From an uncultured Prevotellaceae bacterium (GTDB lineage: Bacteria; Bacteroidota; Bacteroidia; Bacteroidales; Bacteroidaceae), in the NCBI GenBank assembly GCA_902800585.1, contig CADCEW010000015.1, forward strand, positions 1,003 through 43,307: a DNA stretch of 42,305 bases, written 5' to 3'. Both the position numbers and the translations under genes were made by a program. The notes beneath the pieces are model-generated. The model ran no database searches, was not told the origin of the DNA, and saw only the letters and a list, made by a program, of their open reading frames with translations. This document shows, in pieces, positions 1 through 7,633 of this stretch; the first letter of the stretch is position 1, and each line of letters begins with the position of its first letter.

Positions 1-300
1 TCCTACGCTCATGGCATACTGGAACTCCTCATAGCTGCACGCATCGATACCTTTCATCAGCGGCAGGGCATTGTTGATGAGATAGTCCACATGGCCGTGC
101 TTTGCAATGACCTTCTGGGCAAACTGCTCCAAAGTCTGCTTGTCGGCAATGTCGCCCACAAAGTGGTCGCCTTCCTGCTTGTCAATCACGCAGACTTGTG
201 CTCCTGCCTTCTGAAACTCCTCGGCGATGCAACGGCCAATGCCCTGTGCTCCACCTGTCACGACAGCAACCTTATCTATGAAATCTGTTTGCTGTGCCAT
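1..300 (-). CDS. SDR family oxidoreductase, N-terminal part (runs off the window)
   Basis: The minus strand from the ATG at 300-298 encodes the first 100 residues of a short-chain dehydrogenase/reductase. It starts MAQQTDFIDKVAVVTGGAQG, and TGGAQGIGR at about residues 15-23 is the Rossmann glycine motif TGxxxGIG that binds NAD(P)H. An acidic residue at the end of strand 2 (VCVID) suggests NAD preference. The NNA of the NNAG motif is visible (DYLINNALP). The catalytic Ser-Tyr-Lys lie beyond the window, so the substrate cannot be named. The start lies 1 nt after the stop of the flavin reductase relic, so the two were probably cotranscribed. The family call is secure and the specific function is unknown. 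Confidence 0.85.
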   Translation of the reverse strand, partial: MAQQTDFIDKVAVVTGGAQGIGRCIAEEFQKAGAQVCVIDKQEGDHFVGDIADKQTLEQFAQKVIAKHGHVDYLINNALPLMKGIDACSYEEFQYAMSVG

Positions 301-301
301 C

Positions 302-652
302 TTACTTTTTCCAAGCGTTTATAACCTCACCGATATACATAGAGTGGATGCCTGCAGGGAAGTTGGCATACATCTTCTTGGGTGCATCACTCTTGAAATA
401 CTGACGTTCAAAGGGTGCTGCATACATAATCTTGCACTCAATCACCATCGTTGCCTCGGTATAATAAGGCGTTCCGTTGGCAGTATAGGCCGTATGAAGT
501 CCAAGAGCCTGAGCCTTGTCACCGTCGCGACCGCTTTTGGTTCCCATGTAGTTCAGAACCTTGCTCTGCTCAACATCGAAGGCCATCACGGTAAAATACT
601 CAGCCTTATCCAGGAATGTAAATGATAATGTAAAAGTATACCAAATAATAAT
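302..652 (-). pseudogene. Flavin reductase family protein, 5'-truncated
   Basis: From the stop at 302 the frame reads back through GEVINAWKK, MVIECKIMY, SKVLNYMGTKSGRDGDKAQ and FLDKAEYFTVMAFD. These resemble the C-terminal half of the Bacteroidetes flavin reductase (FMN-binding split-barrel) family, where LGxKSGRDxDK is characteristic. That family is normally about 160-190 aa, but here the open frame ends at a TAA at 655-653. The residues before FLDKAEYF are low-complexity (IIIWYTFTLSFTF) and encoded by AT-rich DNA that looks intergenic. The first ATG or GTG in frame is at about 589, giving at most 95 aa without the N-terminal flavin-binding half. I read it as a gene broken by a deletion. A functional short protein is less likely. 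Confidence 0.65.
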
Positions 653-666
653 TTAAAAGTATACCA
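631..666. promoter_or_regulatory. Two identical 13-bp GTATAC-centred sites upstream of the lactate operon
   Basis: The 13-mer TAAAAGTATACCA occurs at 631-643 and again at 654-666, a 23-bp period (about two helical turns). Read on the other strand it is TGGTATACTTTTA, whose TGGTATAC core resembles operators of FadR-type GntR regulators (T-N-GTATAC-N-A), the family that includes lactate regulators such as LldR. The sites lie about 60-95 bp upstream of the putative -7 box at 725-732. That distance suits an activator or looping repressor better than simple promoter occlusion. The repeat is seen directly; its role is inferred, and no regulator gene is in the window. Confidence 0.45.
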
Positions 667-724
667 CTTCGACTGATTTATTATTATTTCACTAAAAAAT
701 GATGGCAATGTGACAAAAAAATTG

Positions 725-732
725 TATATTTG
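725..732 (+). promoter_or_regulatory. Putative -7 box for the lactate operon
   Basis: TATATTTG matches the Bacteroidetes -7 consensus TAnnTTTG and ends 41 nt before the ATG of the permease gene. The -33 region 19 bp upstream (702-705) reads ATGG, only a partial match, so activation by a factor bound upstream is plausible. Confidence 0.45.
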
Positions 733-773
733 CCATCAGAACCTATATAATAATCACTAATAACTAAAAGTCT

Positions 774-2378
774 ATGTCAGCATTAGTATCCGTTATCCCT
801 ATCCTATTGCTCATCGTCTTGATGATGGGTTTTAAAGTGTCAGGTTACAAGAGTGCTGTGATTACTCTTGTTGTTACCATCCTCTTGGCACTGTTTGCAA
901 CCCCAGCCATGGGCATCGTGCCAGAGAAATATGCCGAAGCAAGCATCTTCGGCATCACTCTTTGGTCTGTCATCGAGGGTTTTCTGAAGGCATGCTTCCC
1001 GATTATCTTGATTATCATCTGCGCTATCTTCAGTTATAATATCCTTTGTGAGACGAAGGAGATAGAGACTATCAAGACGCAGTTTATCCAGATGACCTCC
1101 GACAAAGGTCTGTTAGTATTGTTGCTGACATGGGGTCTTGGCGGCGTGTTGGAAGGTATGGCAGGCTTCGGAACTGCTGTTGCAATACCTGCTGCTATAC
1201 TTATCGGATTAGGATTTAAGCCGATGTTCTCCGCTGTCATCTGTTTGGTAGCAAACACGGTGGCTGTAGGTTTCGGAGCAGTTGGTTTGCCTGCTACGAC
1301 TCTTGCCAACCAAGTAGCGGCAAGTGGTGTAGCCACGCCTGAGGAACTCTGTGAGGTTGCCACCTTTATTATATTACAACTCTCGCTGATGTTCTTCATC
1401 ACCCCGTTCCTCATTCTGATGATGACAGACAAGAAAAAGGTACTGAAGAACCTCAGCATAGCCCTCTTCGTTGGTTCCTTCTCCATTGTCGTACAGTTCT
1501 GTTGTGCTCACTTCATCGGTCCTGAGACGCCTGCTATCCTTGGTTCTGTGGCAGCTATCATCGCGATGCTGATATACAACAAACTATTCATTCACGATAA
1601 AAACCCTGCCGATGAGGTTATCGTTGAGAAGAAAAAGTTTGGTATGATAAAGACATTGAAGGCTTGGAGTGTATATGGACTGATTATCTTCTTCATCCTT
1701 ATCTCCAGTAAGATTGTACCTCCCATCAACGAACTCTTGAACCAAACGTTAGTCACTAAATTTGATATGCCTGTCATAGGTAACACCTTTAAGTTCGGAT
1801 GGCTGTCGAATGCTGGTCTGATGATTTTCCTCGGCGCTGTCATCGGCGGTATGATTCAGGGCATGAGTTTCGGCAGACTGATGAAGTTACTCGCCAAGAC
1901 TACACTCAACCTACAAAAAACCGTCGTCACTATCTGCTGCTTAGTAGCGATGGCGATGCTGATGAACAACACAGGTATGACCAACGATATCGCCAAAGGA
2001 CTGGTATTACTCACAGGTGCTGCCTTCCCATTCTTTGCACCACTCATTGGTAGTATCGGAACATTCGTAACTGGTAGTGCTACCAATGCCAATATTCTCT
2101 TCGGAAAACTGCAGGCTACTGCTGCCAGCGACTTAGGATTGGTGAACCAAGGCACATTCTTTGGTGTCAGCGGTAATGAGACTAACTGGCTCGCTGCAGC
2201 TAACTGTGCAGGCTCTGAGGGTGGTAAACTGCTGTCACCACAAAGTATTGCCATTGCAACTGCTGCCTGCGATATGGAAGGACAGGATGGGGATATCATG
2301 CGTAAGACGATGCCTTTCGCCATCTTCTGGATATTGATGAATGGTTTGATGGTGTTCCTTGGACTGCACGTGATATAA
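774..2378 (+). CDS. lldP: L-lactate permease (LctP/LldP family)
   Basis: The 534-aa product is strongly hydrophobic throughout, with about a dozen or more membrane segments, typical in length for the LctP family of lactate/proton symporters in the inner membrane. Recognisable family stretches are GGVLEGMAGFGTAVAIPAA (about 120-138), the GFGAVGLP segment (about 166), and the C-terminal GSATNANILFGKLQ and GSEGGKLLSPQSIAIA. The ATG at 774 is the first in frame and is followed at once by a transmembrane helix. It is the first gene of a unit with lutABC, 28 nt ahead of lutA, so import and oxidation of lactate are coupled. Glycolate is an alternative substrate in this family. Confidence 0.93.
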   Translation: MSALVSVIPILLLIVLMMGFKVSGYKSAVITLVVTILLALFATPAMGIVPEKYAEASIFGITLWSVIEGFLKACFPIILIIICAIFSYNILCETKEIETIKTQFIQMTSDKGLLVLLLTWGLGGVLEGMAGFGTAVAIPAAILIGLGFKPMFSAVICLVANTVAVGFGAVGLPATTLANQVAASGVATPEELCEVATFIILQLSLMFFITPFLILMMTDKKKVLKNLSIALFVGSFSIVVQFCCAHFIGPETPAILGSVAAIIAMLIYNKLFIHDKNPADEVIVEKKKFGMIKTLKAWSVYGLIIFFILISSKIVPPINELLNQTLVTKFDMPVIGNTFKFGWLSNAGLMIFLGAVIGGMIQGMSFGRLMKLLAKTTLNLQKTVVTICCLVAMAMLMNNTGMTNDIAKGLVLLTGAAFPFFAPLIGSIGTFVTGSATNANILFGKLQATAASDLGLVNQGTFFGVSGNETNWLAAANCAGSEGGKLLSPQSIAIATAACDMEGQDGDIMRKTMPFAIFWILMNGLMVFLGLHVI

Positions 2379-2404
2379 AGTTTAAAGTTTAGAGTTTAAA
2401 GAAG
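2378..2404 (+). repeat. Short-period intercistronic repeat, unit TTTAAAG/TTTAGAG
   Basis: Between the permease stop and the lutA ATG the sequence is three near-copies of a 7-8 nt unit, AGTTTAA/AGTTTAG/AGTTTAA. It fills nearly all of the 28-nt spacer. It is one of several such spacers in this window, each with its own unit. Confidence 0.6.
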
Positions 2405-2406
2405 AT

Positions 2407-3138
2407 ATGAAGATAGGATTATTCATTCCCTGTTATGTGGATGCCGTCTATCCTGAAGTCGGATTAGCAACGTATAAGTTGCTGAAACACTTAGGACAGG
2501 ATGTCACTTATCCGCAGAAACAGACCTGTTGCGGACAGCCGATGGCGAACGCTGGATTTGAGAAACAGGCTATTCCTTTAGCCGAGAAGTTCGAGAATCT
2601 CTTCAAGGGCTTCGACTATGTCGTGGCGCCCAGCGTCAGTTGTACTGCTTTCATGCGCATCAACTACCCTCGCCTACTCAACCATGAGTGTGAGACAGCA
2701 AAGAAATGTATGGATGTCGTGGAATTCCTGCATGACGTTGTGAAGGTAGATCGTCGCTTAGGTACGTTCCCTCATAAGGTTTCGTTGCACAATTCCTGTC
2801 ATGGTGTTCGTGAATTAGGACTCTCCTCCCCTTCTGAAGAGCATGTCCATCCCTTCAATAAAATCAAGGATCTTTTGCAACTCGTCGATGGTATTCAGGT
2901 GGTAGAACCTGAACGTCCAGATGAGTGTTGTGGTTTCGGTGGTATGTTTTCCATCGAAGAGACTGCCGTTTCTGCTCAAATGGGTAAAGACAAAGTGGAG
3001 CGTCATATCCAGACGGGCGCTGAATATGTGACAGGACCCGACTGCTCATGCCTCATGCACATGGCTGGTGTTGCTAAGAAGCAAGGCATGAAGATAGAGT
3101 TTAAGCACGTAGTAGAGATATTAGCCGCAGGATTATGA
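2407..3138 (+). CDS. lutA: Lactate utilisation protein A (Fe-S oxidoreductase, LutA/LldE)
   Basis: This 243-aa protein consists of two cysteine-rich CCG domains. The first carries CCGQPMAN (about residues 41-48). The second carries HNSCHG (about 127-132) and CCGFGGMFS (about 174-182). Such domains bind Fe-S clusters or act in electron transfer in LutA/LldE, GlpC and heterodisulfide-reductase-like subunits. With LutB and LutC it forms the cytoplasmic complex that oxidises L-lactate to pyruvate. The length matches the family (about 240 aa). Its TGA overlaps the ATG of lutB (ATGA at 3135-3138), indicating translational coupling. Confidence 0.95.
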   Translation: MKIGLFIPCYVDAVYPEVGLATYKLLKHLGQDVTYPQKQTCCGQPMANAGFEKQAIPLAEKFENLFKGFDYVVAPSVSCTAFMRINYPRLLNHECETAKKCMDVVEFLHDVVKVDRRLGTFPHKVSLHNSCHGVRELGLSSPSEEHVHPFNKIKDLLQLVDGIQVVEPERPDECCGFGGMFSIEETAVSAQMGKDKVERHIQTGAEYVTGPDCSCLMHMAGVAKKQGMKIEFKHVVEILAAGL

Positions 3139-4502
3139 GTACAGCACATTCAAAAGCAGCCAAGGAGTTCTTGAAGAACCAACAATATGCCCATTGGCAC
3201 GATGCCACCTTCTGGGCAGTACGCACCAAGCGTGACAACATGGCTTATGGACTCGAGGAATGGGAACAGTTGCGCGAAAAGGCAAGTGCTATCAAGCGTC
3301 ATACCATCACTCATCTGGATGAGTATCTCGATCAGTTTGCCACCAATGCCGAGAAAAACGGTGTGGAAGTACACTGGGCAAAGGATGCCAAGGAGTTCAA
3401 TGAGATTGTCTATGGTATCCTGAAGAGCCATGATGTGAAGAAGATGGTGAAGTCAAAGTCGATGCTCACAGAGGAGTGTGAGATGAATCCCTATCTGGAA
3501 GAGCGTGGTATTGAAGTCGTCGAGACTGACCTCGGCGAGCGTATCATCCAGTTGAAAGGTCAGAAGCCCTCGCATATCGTGATGCCTGCCATCCATCTGA
3601 ACCACGACGATGTAGGTGAGCTCTTTGAAGAGAAACTCGGCAGTGAGAAAGGCAACCATGATCCCACGTATCTTACCTATTGTGCTCGTCTGAGTCTGCG
3701 TAATGAATTCCTGACAGCAGACGCAGGTATGACTGGTGCGAATTTCGGCATTGCTGAGACTGGTGACATCGTGGTATGCACCAATGAAGGCAACGCAGAT
3801 ATGTCGACCTCCTGTCCCAAACTGCATATCGTTGCCATCGGACTTGAGAAAGTCATTCCTAACTACGAGTGCCTGGCTGTCTTCCAGCGAATGCTTTGTC
3901 GTGCAGGTACTGGTCAGCCTACCACAACATACACCAGTCATTTCCGCAAGGCTCGCCCGACTGCCCACAAAATGCATATCGTCTTAGTGGATAATGGACG
4001 TTCGGAGTGGATCGCCAGTCCAGAACACTGGGAGGCATTGAAGTGTATCCGTTGCGGTTCGTGTATGAATACCTGTCCTGTCTATCGTCGCTCTGGCGGT
4101 TATAGTTATAGTTATTTCATCCCAGGACCTATTGGCATCAACCTCGGCATGTTGCGAGACGCACAGAAACATAGTGGCAATGTCTCTGCATGTACACTCT
4201 GCCTTAGTTGTCAGACGGTCTGTCCTGTGAAGGTAAACTTAGGCGATCAGATCTATCTCTGGCGTCAGCAATTGGATTCATTCGGCACTGCTAATCCGCA
4301 GAAGAAACTGATGTGTAAGGGAATGTCGATGCTTTATGGTAGTTCAGGACTTTATAACTTTGGAACAGGACTCGCCCATTGGGCCAATCTCATCCCCTCT
4401 CCTCTCATGAATTGTGGTCTTAATCCATGGGCTGAAGGGCACGACATGATGAAATTCCCCAAGAAACCATTCCATGAAATGATTAAAGACATTGAACGTT
4501 GA
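3135..4502 (+). CDS. lutB: Lactate utilisation protein B (iron-sulfur protein, LutB/LldF)
   Basis: This 455-aa protein has an N-terminal LUD domain (about residues 60-290, including GANFGIAETGDIV) followed by a ferredoxin-like region. The latter holds two [4Fe-4S] motifs, CIRCGSCMNTCP (about 304-315) and CTLCLSCQTVCP (about 354-365). This layout is that of LutB/LldF, the electron-transferring subunit of L-lactate oxidation. The ATG overlaps the lutA stop by 4 nt. Its last codons (IER-stop) lie inside a TTGAAC repeat that continues into the spacer before lutC, so the C-terminus may vary with repeat copy number. Confidence 0.95.
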   Translation: MSTAHSKAAKEFLKNQQYAHWHDATFWAVRTKRDNMAYGLEEWEQLREKASAIKRHTITHLDEYLDQFATNAEKNGVEVHWAKDAKEFNEIVYGILKSHDVKKMVKSKSMLTEECEMNPYLEERGIEVVETDLGERIIQLKGQKPSHIVMPAIHLNHDDVGELFEEKLGSEKGNHDPTYLTYCARLSLRNEFLTADAGMTGANFGIAETGDIVVCTNEGNADMSTSCPKLHIVAIGLEKVIPNYECLAVFQRMLCRAGTGQPTTTYTSHFRKARPTAHKMHIVLVDNGRSEWIASPEHWEALKCIRCGSCMNTCPVYRRSGGYSYSYFIPGPIGINLGMLRDAQKHSGNVSACTLCLSCQTVCPVKVNLGDQIYLWRQQLDSFGTANPQKKLMCKGMSMLYGSSGLYNFGTGLAHWANLIPSPLMNCGLNPWAEGHDMMKFPKKPFHEMIKDIER

Positions 4503-4521
4503 ACCTTGAACATTGAACGTT
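4492..4521 (+). repeat. Short-period repeat, unit TTGAACG, at the lutB-lutC junction
   Basis: Four near-copies of a 7-8 nt unit (ATTGAACG, TTGAACC, TTGAACA, TTGAACG) run from the last codons of lutB across its stop to the lutC ATG. Confidence 0.65.
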
Positions 4522-5112
4522 ATGAGCAGCAAAGAAGATATATTGAAGAAATACAGGGCGAATGTCAGAGAGAAGTTTGACATGCCCGACCTGAGTGATA
4601 TCAAGGCTATTACTTATGCTGACCCTTTGGTGCAGTTCATTGCCATGAGTGAGAGTGTGGGCGGACATGTCATTGAAGTGAAAGGCGGCAGAACGGTTGA
4701 CAGCATCATTCAAGAGATATATCCCGATGCCAAAGAAATTGCCTCCAATCTTCCTGAAGTGACGATTGCCACTCGCAACCCAGATACTGTAGGACGAGCA
4801 CGCGACTTGAACGGTACGGACGTGGGCGTCATTCGTGGTATGTTTGGAGTGGCTGAGAACGGATGCATCTGGATTCCTCAGCAAATGAAGGAAAAAGCCG
4901 TCTGTTTCATCTCCGAGAATCTGGTTATTCTGTTGCCGAAGCACGAGATTGTGAATAACATGCACGAGGCATACAAGCGCATAGAGTTCGACAAGGAATA
5001 TGATGGCTATGGCACTTTCATCAGCGGTCCCTCCAAAACGGCAGACATCGCTCAAGTTTTAGTGATGGGAGCCCAAGCCGCTCGAAGCGTCACGATCCTA
5101 TTAATGCCTTAA
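4522..5112 (+). CDS. lutC: Lactate utilisation protein C (LutC/LldG, LUD domain)
   Basis: The product is 196 aa from the ATG at 4522. A TTG 9 nt upstream is possible but lies in the repeat spacer. It is a single LUD (formerly DUF162) domain with the family's core segments VTIATRNPDTVGRARDLNG and a GCIWIPQQ stretch, ending ISGPSKTADIAQVLVMGAQ. The SGPSKTADI motif is diagnostic of LutC/YkgG proteins. LutC is the third component of the LutABC lactate oxidation complex. The TAA stop shares a TTAA palindrome with the stop of the convergent B3/4 gene, a 3-nt tail overlap. No terminator is visible between them. Confidence 0.95.
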   Translation: MSSKEDILKKYRANVREKFDMPDLSDIKAITYADPLVQFIAMSESVGGHVIEVKGGRTVDSIIQEIYPDAKEIASNLPEVTIATRNPDTVGRARDLNGTDVGVIRGMFGVAENGCIWIPQQMKEKAVCFISENLVILLPKHEIVNNMHEAYKRIEFDKEYDGYGTFISGPSKTADIAQVLVMGAQAARSVTILLMP

Positions 5113-5780
5113 CGATAGATGAAATAGGTTCCACCATCACTATGCGCATACTTACGCAATAGTTCTTGAATGAAGCGGGCATTGTCTGCAACACGGTCTT
5201 CCTGTCCGTCATAACCATTGATCAGCACCACCAAATGGCGTGTGCTGATTGTTATTTTCGTACGTTCATGGTCACTGGTAGGAGTGCCCACTCCGCCCTC
5301 TGCATCGCGATAGACAGGCAGTCCATGAATATTTATCATTCCACGACCGATACCTTCATAAGGTTCTCCTTCCTTGCCAACGCCCAAGGTTAGCGTGTCG
5401 CCCACAAACTTATCGGCATCAAAGCCGCCAATACTATAGCCATAAGCAATAGAAGCCAGATTGATAAGGTCTACCAAAGTATCTATCTGATACAGTTCCT
5501 TACCTTGTAGCATCCTTCGTATCAAGGCTTCCGAAGCAGGACGATAGCGTGAAGGATCCTTTCCACAAGCCTTATACACTCGCCGTGTGGCGGCGATTCC
5601 ACTTAATTCCTTCAACGATTCTGTCGTCAACTCCCTGCGGAAACGCTCCTCCATCTCATGAATCTCGTCCCATAATGCCTGCGAGAATGGCGTATTTTCC
5701 ACCTCTGCATCCACACAAGCCCCTACAAAACCAGGACACACTGACTCTATCTCCTTTGATACAATAATCTTCATTGCCAT
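5109..5780 (-). CDS. B3/B4 tRNA-synthetase-like domain protein
   Basis: About 223 aa. The sequence VENTPFSQALWDEIHEM, YKACGKDPSRYRPASEALIRR and LVDLINLASIAYGYSIGGFD identifies a free-standing B3/4 domain, the fold of the B3/4 editing region of phenylalanyl-tRNA synthetase beta. The K-x-x-G-xDPsrYRPASEAL-xRR block is characteristic. Stand-alone members are thought to bind or edit aminoacyl-tRNA or amino-acid ligands, but the substrate is not established. The ATG at 5780 is preferred; another ATG lies 6 nt inside. A longer TTG-initiated frame reaches into the putative -7 box and is unlikely. The gene is convergent with lutC and divergent from trpS. Confidence 0.85.
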   Translation of the reverse strand: MAMKIIVSKEIESVCPGFVGACVDAEVENTPFSQALWDEIHEMEERFRRELTTESLKELSGIAATRRVYKACGKDPSRYRPASEALIRRMLQGKELYQIDTLVDLINLASIAYGYSIGGFDADKFVGDTLTLGVGKEGEPYEGIGRGMINIHGLPVYRDAEGGVGTPTSDHERTKITISTRHLVVLINGYDGQEDRVADNARFIQELLRKYAHSDGGTYFIYR

Positions 5781-5792
5781 TATTTTTGACCA

Positions 5793-5800
5793 CAAAGATA
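5793..5800 (-). promoter_or_regulatory. Putative -7 box for the B3/4 gene
   Basis: On the minus strand this reads TATCTTTG, a full match to TAnnTTTG, ending 12 nt before the preferred ATG. No good -33 element at the standard distance was found, so this is a moderate call. Confidence 0.45.
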
Positions 5801-5819
5801 TATAAAAAATACCAAAGAA

Positions 5820-5850
5820 TTGGTCATGTCAAAAAAAAATAGTACCTTCG
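5820..5850 (+). promoter_or_regulatory. Putative trpS promoter
   Basis: TTGG at 5820-5823, a 19-bp spacer and TACCTTCG at 5843-5850 (one mismatch to TAnnTTTG) give the Bacteroidetes promoter layout. The leader to the trpS ATG is about 20 nt, too short for a T-box or trp attenuator. Confidence 0.55.
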
Positions 5851-5877
5851 CAGCCAAAATCAGAAACAGAAAAGAAA

Positions 5878-6966
5878 ATGGGAAAGATAATACTCACTGG
5901 TGATCGTCCTACAGGTAAGTTGCACTTAGGACATTATATCGGTTCACTGCGCCGACGTGTGGAACTGCAAGAGGCTGGCGACTACGACAAGATGTTCGTG
6001 TTTATGGCTGATGTGCAGGCTTTGACTGACAATGCAGACAATCCTGAGAAGATCAGACAGAACATTATTGAGGTAGCACTCGACTATCTCTCTGCTGGTC
6101 TCAACCCAGAGAAGTGCGTGTTGTTCATTCAAAGTCAGATTACTGAACTTGCAGAACTGACAACTTATCTGATGAACCTTATCACAGTAAGCCGCGTGCA
6201 ACGTAATCCGACAGTGAAAACGGAAATCAAGATGCGTAACTTCGAGGCTAATATCCCATTGGGATTCTTCTGTTATCCTGTCAGTCAGGCTGCCGATATC
6301 ACCCTGTTTAAGTCGACAACAGTGCCCGTTGGTGAGGACCAGGAGCCGATGTTGGAAGTAACGCGCGAATTGGTACGCCGCTTCAATGCCACTTATGCCC
6401 CAGTATTGGTGGAGCCTGAGATTATGTTGCCTGAGAATGCCACAGCACGTCGTCTGCCTGGAACAGACGGAAAGGAGAAGATGTCGAAGTCACTCGGCAA
6501 CTGTATCTATCTCTCTGATGACGCAGATACTGTATGGCAGAAGGTTCGTTCGATGTACACAGACCCTGAGCACATCAACCTCAACGACCCCGGACATGTG
6601 GAAGGCAATGCTGTTTTCACCTATCTGGATGCTTTCTCCAAACAAGAAGACTTTGCCAATTTCCTGCCCGAATACCAGAACCTGGACGAATTGAAAGACC
6701 ATTATCGTCGTGGTGGACTGGGCGACATGAAGTGTAAGAAGTTCCTGAACCAGATTCTCAACGAGATGCTGGAGCCTATTCGTCAGCGTCGTCACGAGTT
6801 CGAGCAGGACATTCCTGAGATTTACAATATCTTAAAGAAAGGAACAGAAAAGGCTCGTGAGACAGCAGCGCAGACAATGAGTGAGGTTCGTGCAGCGATG
6901 CGTATCAACTACTTCGACGACAAGGAGTTGATTCGTGAGCAGTCTGAGCGATATAAGGCTTTATAA
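5878..6966 (+). CDS. trpS: Tryptophanyl-tRNA synthetase
   Basis: This 362-aa class I aminoacyl-tRNA synthetase charges tRNA-Trp with tryptophan in the cytoplasm. The HIGH signature appears as HLGHY in [11 protein letters not shown] (about residues 13-23). The KMSKS loop appears as [10 protein letters not shown] (about 201-210). The typical TrpRS stretches SQAADIT and [14 protein letters not shown] lie between them. It is about 30 aa longer than the E. coli enzyme, mostly in the helical C-terminal part. It is monocistronic, with its own promoter, and convergent with the HExxH-protein gene. Confidence 0.97.
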   Translation: MGKIILTGDRPTGKLHLGHYIGSLRRRVELQEAGDYDKMFVFMADVQALTDNADNPEKIRQNIIEVALDYLSAGLNPEKCVLFIQSQITELAELTTYLMNLITVSRVQRNPTVKTEIKMRNFEANIPLGFFCYPVSQAADITLFKSTTVPVGEDQEPMLEVTRELVRRFNATYAPVLVEPEIMLPENATARRLPGTDGKEKMSKSLGNCIYLSDDADTVWQKVRSMYTDPEHINLNDPGHVEGNAVFTYLDAFSKQEDFANFLPEYQNLDELKDHYRRGGLGDMKCKKFLNQILNEMLEPIRQRRHEFEQDIPEIYNILKKGTEKARETAAQTMSEVRAAMRINYFDDKELIREQSERYKAL

Positions 6967-7012
6967 TTATTTCGTAATAACGTTATATCGTTATAACGTT
7001 ATACGTAATGAC
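6967..7012. repeat. TAACGTTATA repeat between convergent genes
   Basis: The spacer after trpS is made of near-copies of CGTTATA/TAACGTTATA and includes the perfect 10-bp palindrome CGTTATAACG. It extends into the last codons of the opposite gene. It could fold into a weak hairpin but has no T-run, so it is not called a terminator. A related TTATAACG block lies at 20200-20225. Confidence 0.55.
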
Positions 7013-7469
7013 GATGATAACACGCTAACCGCTCTTCGAGCGACATATTCGCATAGTGGCGCCATCCATTGGCGCCATTTTCATTCTGCGCCAGATAGTC
7101 TTCATCGTACATGTTAGCGTATGCCTCCATCTCGAATGGATTAAGCAGATAGCCCGAATTCTTCAGATGCTTGCGATAACGACATGCTTTCAGCCAAAAC
7201 ACGAAATACTTCCAATAGAAACAAATCCATGAATCATGGGTGCTGCGTGCCTGATAGAGATGAATCATCTCATGGGTTCTCATCGCATCATGCCGACGAT
7301 TGAATTGTTCTGCGCCTTCTTTGCTATGTACGATAATTGAACCAAAGAACGTCAAACCCTGATAACCCTTCGGAAGCCAGAAGGGTATCGCTATTGCTCG
7401 CATCTCCTTTGTCCTGCTTGGACGCTTGGCACGGAACATCAACGGTATGATTGTCAGCGGATTTGCCAT
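6999..7469 (-). CDS. Small HExxH protein, predicted zinc metallopeptidase-like
   Basis: 156 aa, of no family I can name. It has a gluzincin-like signature: HEMIH at residues 66-70 within RTHEMIHLYQA, and a candidate third ligand in NPFEMEAYAN (Glu113 or Glu115) about 43 residues downstream. The middle (ICFYWKYFVFWLKAC, about 82-96) is hydrophobic and aromatic and may be a membrane or interfacial helix. There is no clear signal peptide. By its HEMIHLYQ core it resembles small conserved Bacteroidetes proteins of unknown role. Peptidase activity is an inference from the motif only. The ATG at 7469 lies only 8 nt after a TAnnTTTG box. Confidence 0.75.
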   Translation of the reverse strand: MANPLTIIPLMFRAKRPSRTKEMRAIAIPFWLPKGYQGLTFFGSIIVHSKEGAEQFNRRHDAMRTHEMIHLYQARSTHDSWICFYWKYFVFWLKACRYRKHLKNSGYLLNPFEMEAYANMYDEDYLAQNENGANGWRHYANMSLEERLACYHRHYV

Positions 7470-7477
7470 AACGAGTA

Positions 7478-7485
7478 CAAAGATA
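7478..7485 (-). promoter_or_regulatory. Putative -7 box of the HExxH-protein gene
   Basis: The minus strand reads TATCTTTG, a full consensus match, with only 8 nt before the ATG. The expected transcription start would leave almost no leader. No convincing -33 element was seen. Confidence 0.5.
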
Positions 7486-7577
7486 CAAAATATATTGAAA
7501 AGTGATAATTAACTATTGAGAATTTATTCGCAAAAGTTCGCTATTAAAGGTTTGCGCACTTTTGCAAACATTTTTTC

Positions 7578-7608
7578 TTGGTGGCTTGTGTTTTATTTCG
7601 TAACTTTG
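7578..7608 (+). promoter_or_regulatory. Promoter of the HTH-NfeD-SPFH unit
   Basis: TTGG at 7578-7581, exactly 19 bp, then TAACTTTG at 7601-7608. This is a textbook Bacteroidetes promoter, 25 nt before the ATG at 7634. Confidence 0.65.
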
Positions 7609-7633
7609 CATCAAACAAAAACGAAAAAGCAAT

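Noticed and set aside
227-625. Plus-strand 132-aa frame
   Set aside because: It is antisense to the SDR and flavin reductase sequences, whose protein motifs are clear.
5851-5877. T-box or trp leader before trpS
   Set aside because: Only about 20-27 nt separate the promoter from the ATG, with no room for such structures.
6967-7012. Terminator between trpS and the HExxH gene
   Set aside because: The CGTTATAACG palindrome is part of a repeat, has a weak AT stem and lacks a T-run.
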